A DNA stretch of 5,390 nt from Bacteroidales bacterium (GTDB lineage: Bacteria > Bacteroidota > Bacteroidia > Bacteroidales > Muribaculaceae): NCBI GenBank assembly GCA_900752535.1, contig CAADVV010000253.1:1-5390 (forward strand), given 5' to 3'. The position numbers and the translations under genes are program-made. Below the pieces are notes generated by a model. The model saw only the letters and a list, made by a program, of their open reading frames with translations. It had not been told where the DNA came from and ran no database searches. Position 1 is the first letter of the stretch; every line of letters starts with the position of its first letter. Below are positions 3,494 to 5,390 of the stretch, one piece after another.

Positions 3494-5390
3494 ATGAAAA
3501 CATCACTACTTAAAACTATTTTTGCGGCAGGCGCCCTCGCCATTTCAGCGTCGCTGCCCGCTTTTGCTGACGAATTTACTGTTGACGGTCTCAACTACAT
3601 GATTGAAGAGGGGGTTGTATCCCTCTCATATAACTCTGGGGCTACAGGCGACATTGTAATCCCCGCCACGGTCAATTATCAGGGGACGGATTATCCCGTA
3701 ACAGCAATCGGCGACTATGCCTTTGGCTGGGCACAGATTACCTCTGTACAGTTTCCGGAGTCCATCACATATATTGGCAACAGCGCATTCAACGGTTGTC
3801 CGCTCACTTCTCTCAGTCTCCCTTCTGGTGCCAGACTCGGGGAGTTTGCGTTTTCCAACTGCAACAGTCTCGAATATATTGATGTGCCGTCGGGAATCAC
3901 GGAGTTAGGCTACGGTGTTTTCCAGGGGTGCGAATCACTGGCCACAGTTTCCATTCCCGGAACTGTCAAGGAGATACCTGAGCAATGCGTGGCCAACTGC
4001 TGGAAACTTCAGAATATATACCTCGGCGAGGGTATCGAGAAAATCGGCAACTACGCTTTCAGCGGCGGTAACAACGAGGTCACGGAGTTCAATATCCCCT
4101 CCACAGTTACCTGGATTGGCAGCGGCATCCTCAGCGGCTCCAAACTTACGTCGCTAACAATTCCCTCCAATGTGACCCACATAGGGGACTCAGCCTTTGC
4201 CTACATCTACAACAATGCTTTCTCCGAGCTCCGTTTTGAGGACGGCGACGAGCAGCTTGAACTTGAGGGTTATCCTTTCATGTCGCTTCCTGTGAAAAAG
4301 GTGTACATAGGCCGCAACCTCTCCCAGGCCGTGGACTTCGACATGATGAATCTCACCGAAATCACCACTGGCGGAGGCTGCAAACGCCTCGACGGATTCA
4401 ATATAGGCTGTTATGCGCTCACCAAAGTCAACCTCCACGAGGGCCTTGAGGTGATAGGCAGGGGAGCTCTGTCCATGATTGACAATCTCTATGAACTGAC
4501 AATACCGAGCACTGTCAAGACTGTAGAAGAGGGCGCCCTGAATATTGTGACACTTAAGGATTTCAGGATTGCCGACAGCGAGGAACCGATTCTATTTGAG
4601 AATTACTCATTCGGAATATTCGAGCCCACGAGAGCTTACATAGGCCGTGATATTCAGACAACCGATGTGGTGTCAGGCATAGGCCTGTCAAACCTCACCG
4701 AGCTTACATTCGGCGGCGGATGCAAGACAATAACCGCAATATGGAAAGACCATTCCATGCTCAAAACCGTCAATATAGGCATGGGCGTGACCAGAATCGA
4801 CGACAGTGCCCTGTCTAACAACGCCGAGCTAACCACGGTCAACACCCCGTCGACACTGACCTACATAGGCGAAAACGCCTTTAATTATGACCCGAAACTT
4901 GAGAAATGCCATATCCCCGATGCGGTAACCTACATCGGCGCATCAGCCTTTACCGGCACCAAAATCAGCGAGGTCAATTTACCCGAAGGACTCTCTTTCA
5001 TTGGCGGCTGGGCATTTGCGGGCTGCACAAACATTACCTCGGTTACAATCCCGTCGACCCTGGAACAGATGGAATGGTGTATATTCAACAGGTGTACCGG
5101 CATTACCGAGGTCACCATACCTCCCACAGTGAAATTTATGGACACCAGCGTGTTTGGCGAATGTTCATCACTTAAGAAGATTACCATCGCCGATAGTGAC
5201 GAGCCCCTGGGACTCAGCAGCATGGGCGTTTTCAACAGCTCACCTGTGGTTGACCTGTATCTAGGTCGTCAGGTCCACGGCGCCTACTTCTACCCTATTG
5301 CCCTGGAGAACATCACATTCGGTGGCTCATGCATCACTGCCATTGGATTTGACAATGCCGAGGCCATTAAAACTGTCAGCTTCGGCCCCG
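3494..5390 (+). CDS. Secreted BspA-like leucine-rich repeat protein (3'-truncated)
   Basis: This frame is open for 632 codons from ATG 3494 to the right edge with no stop, so the true length is unknown. Residues 1-25 are a signal peptide (MKTSLLKT, hydrophobic core, PAFA|DEF cleavage) with no lipobox. Residues 26-70 form the usual BspA-family lead-in (FTVDGLNYMI, then GDIVIPATV, then YPVTAIGDYAF). From about 70 onward come LRR_5-type units of about 23 residues, pattern L-x-x-V/I-x-I/L-P-x-x-V/L-x-x-I-G-x-x-A-F-x-x-C, for example VTIPSTLEQM and ITSVQFPESITYIGNSAF. The standard units are broken three times by a longer module described separately. BspA-like proteins are surface-exposed or secreted and in studied species bind host matrix proteins, other bacteria or mucus; the ligand here is unknown. 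A C-terminal anchor or type IX sorting domain, if present, lies beyond the window. Start choice rests on the signal peptide; no Shine-Dalgarno is seen. Codons here are visibly less GC-rich at third positions than in gldM/gldN. Confidence 0.93.
   Translation, partial: MKTSLLKTIFAAGALAISASLPAFADEFTVDGLNYMIEEGVVSLSYNSGATGDIVIPATVNYQGTDYPVTAIGDYAFGWAQITSVQFPESITYIGNSAFNGCPLTSLSLPSGARLGEFAFSNCNSLEYIDVPSGITELGYGVFQGCESLATVSIPGTVKEIPEQCVANCWKLQNIYLGEGIEKIGNYAFSGGNNEVTEFNIPSTVTWIGSGILSGSKLTSLTIPSNVTHIGDSAFAYIYNNAFSELRFEDGDEQLELEGYPFMSLPVKKVYIGRNLSQAVDFDMMNLTEITTGGGCKRLDGFNIGCYALTKVNLHEGLEVIGRGALSMIDNLYELTIPSTVKTVEEGALNIVTLKDFRIADSEEPILFENYSFGIFEPTRAYIGRDIQTTDVVSGIGLSNLTELTFGGGCKTITAIWKDHSMLKTVNIGMGVTRIDDSALSNNAELTTVNTPSTLTYIGENAFNYDPKLEKCHIPDAVTYIGASAFTGTKISEVNLPEGLSFIGGWAFAGCTNITSVTIPSTLEQMEWCIFNRCTGITEVTIPPTVKFMDTSVFGECSSLKKITIADSDEPLGLSSMGVFNSSPVVDLYLGRQVHGAYFYPIALENITFGGSCITAIGFDNAEAIKTVSFGP
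4229..4456 (+). repeat. Long LRR-interrupting module, copy 1 (residues 246-321)
   Basis: This is the first copy of a second-order repeat in the LRR protein. In order it has an acidic turn (FEDGDEQLEL, 248-257), a short loop ending in YIGR (271-274), a variable linker, then GGGCK (293-297), and it rejoins an ordinary LRR strand at KVNLHEGLEVI. It replaces the normal ~23-residue spacing with about 76 residues. Confidence 0.75.
4562..4798 (+). repeat. Long LRR-interrupting module, copy 2 (residues 357-435)
   Basis: The second copy has the same order of landmarks: ADSEEP (360-365), YIGR (382-385), GGGCK (407-411), then return to an LRR strand at KTVNIGMGVTRI. It starts 111 residues after copy 1 and is separated from it by an ordinary LRR stretch (ELTIPSTVKTVEEGAL). 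Confidence 0.75.
5180..5390 (+). repeat. Long LRR-interrupting module, copy 3 (residues 563 onward, cut by window edge)
   Basis: The third copy has ADSDEPL (566-572), YLGR (589-592) and GGSC (610-613), and begins the return strand KTVSFGP at the window end. It lies about 206 residues after copy 2, with roughly five ordinary LRR units between. Conserved landmark spacing (25-26 residues to Y-x-G-R, then 21-25 to G-G-x-C) shows that the three copies are homologous. Confidence 0.72.

Noticed and set aside
3715..5235. Several 61-101 codon ORFs on both strands between 3715 and 5235
   Set aside because: All lie within the continuous LRR coding frame that starts at 3494 and are explained by it.

Overview
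The window looks like a chromosomal segment from a Bacteroidales bacterium, and a Muribaculaceae-like gut member is my best guess. The evidence is two adjacent core genes of the Bacteroidetes-only type IX secretion / gliding machinery (gldM/porM and gldN/porN), start codons without Shine-Dalgarno sequences, a GC-rich codon style in the secretion genes, and a BspA-type leucine-rich repeat surface protein. The family-level placement is inference; the Bacteroidetes assignment is solid.

Layout, all major genes on the + strand. (1) Positions 1-30 contain only G and C and look like a damaged contig edge. (2) Positions 2-1324 hold the 3' five-sixths or so of gldM, entering from the left. (3) After 28 nt comes a complete gldN (1353-2534) with an unusually long, Lys/Arg-rich tail. 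(4) A strong hairpin with a T-tract (2572-2616) closes the operon 37 nt after gldN; its T-tract also matches the Bacteroidetes -7 promoter element. (5) Positions 2535-3493 form a 959-nt region with no convincing large gene. It holds a second terminator-like hairpin (2760-2803), a possible small-RNA interval between the two hairpins, and three very small candidate reading frames (two on the minus strand, one on plus) that partly exclude each other, plus short palindromes and a 10-bp-period direct repeat. (6) From 3494 to the right edge runs one uninterrupted reading frame, 632 codons without a stop: a secreted BspA-like leucine-rich repeat protein with a clear signal peptide.

How they fit together: GldM spans the periplasm and couples the inner-membrane GldL motor to the outer-membrane-associated GldK/GldN ring, which together drive export through the type IX translocon. 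BspA-like repeat proteins are a common class of surface-exposed or secreted protein in Bacteroidales, and some are type IX cargo. Whether this one is cannot be judged, because its C-terminus, where a sorting domain would lie, is outside the window.

The observation I find most worth following is inside the repeat protein. Besides ordinary ~23-residue LRR units, it has a second-order module of about 75-80 residues (a D-S/G-x-E-P/Q acidic turn, then Y-I/L-G-R, then G-G-G/S-C) that occurs three times between runs of standard LRRs. I found no clear evidence for a wholly new multi-gene system in this window.
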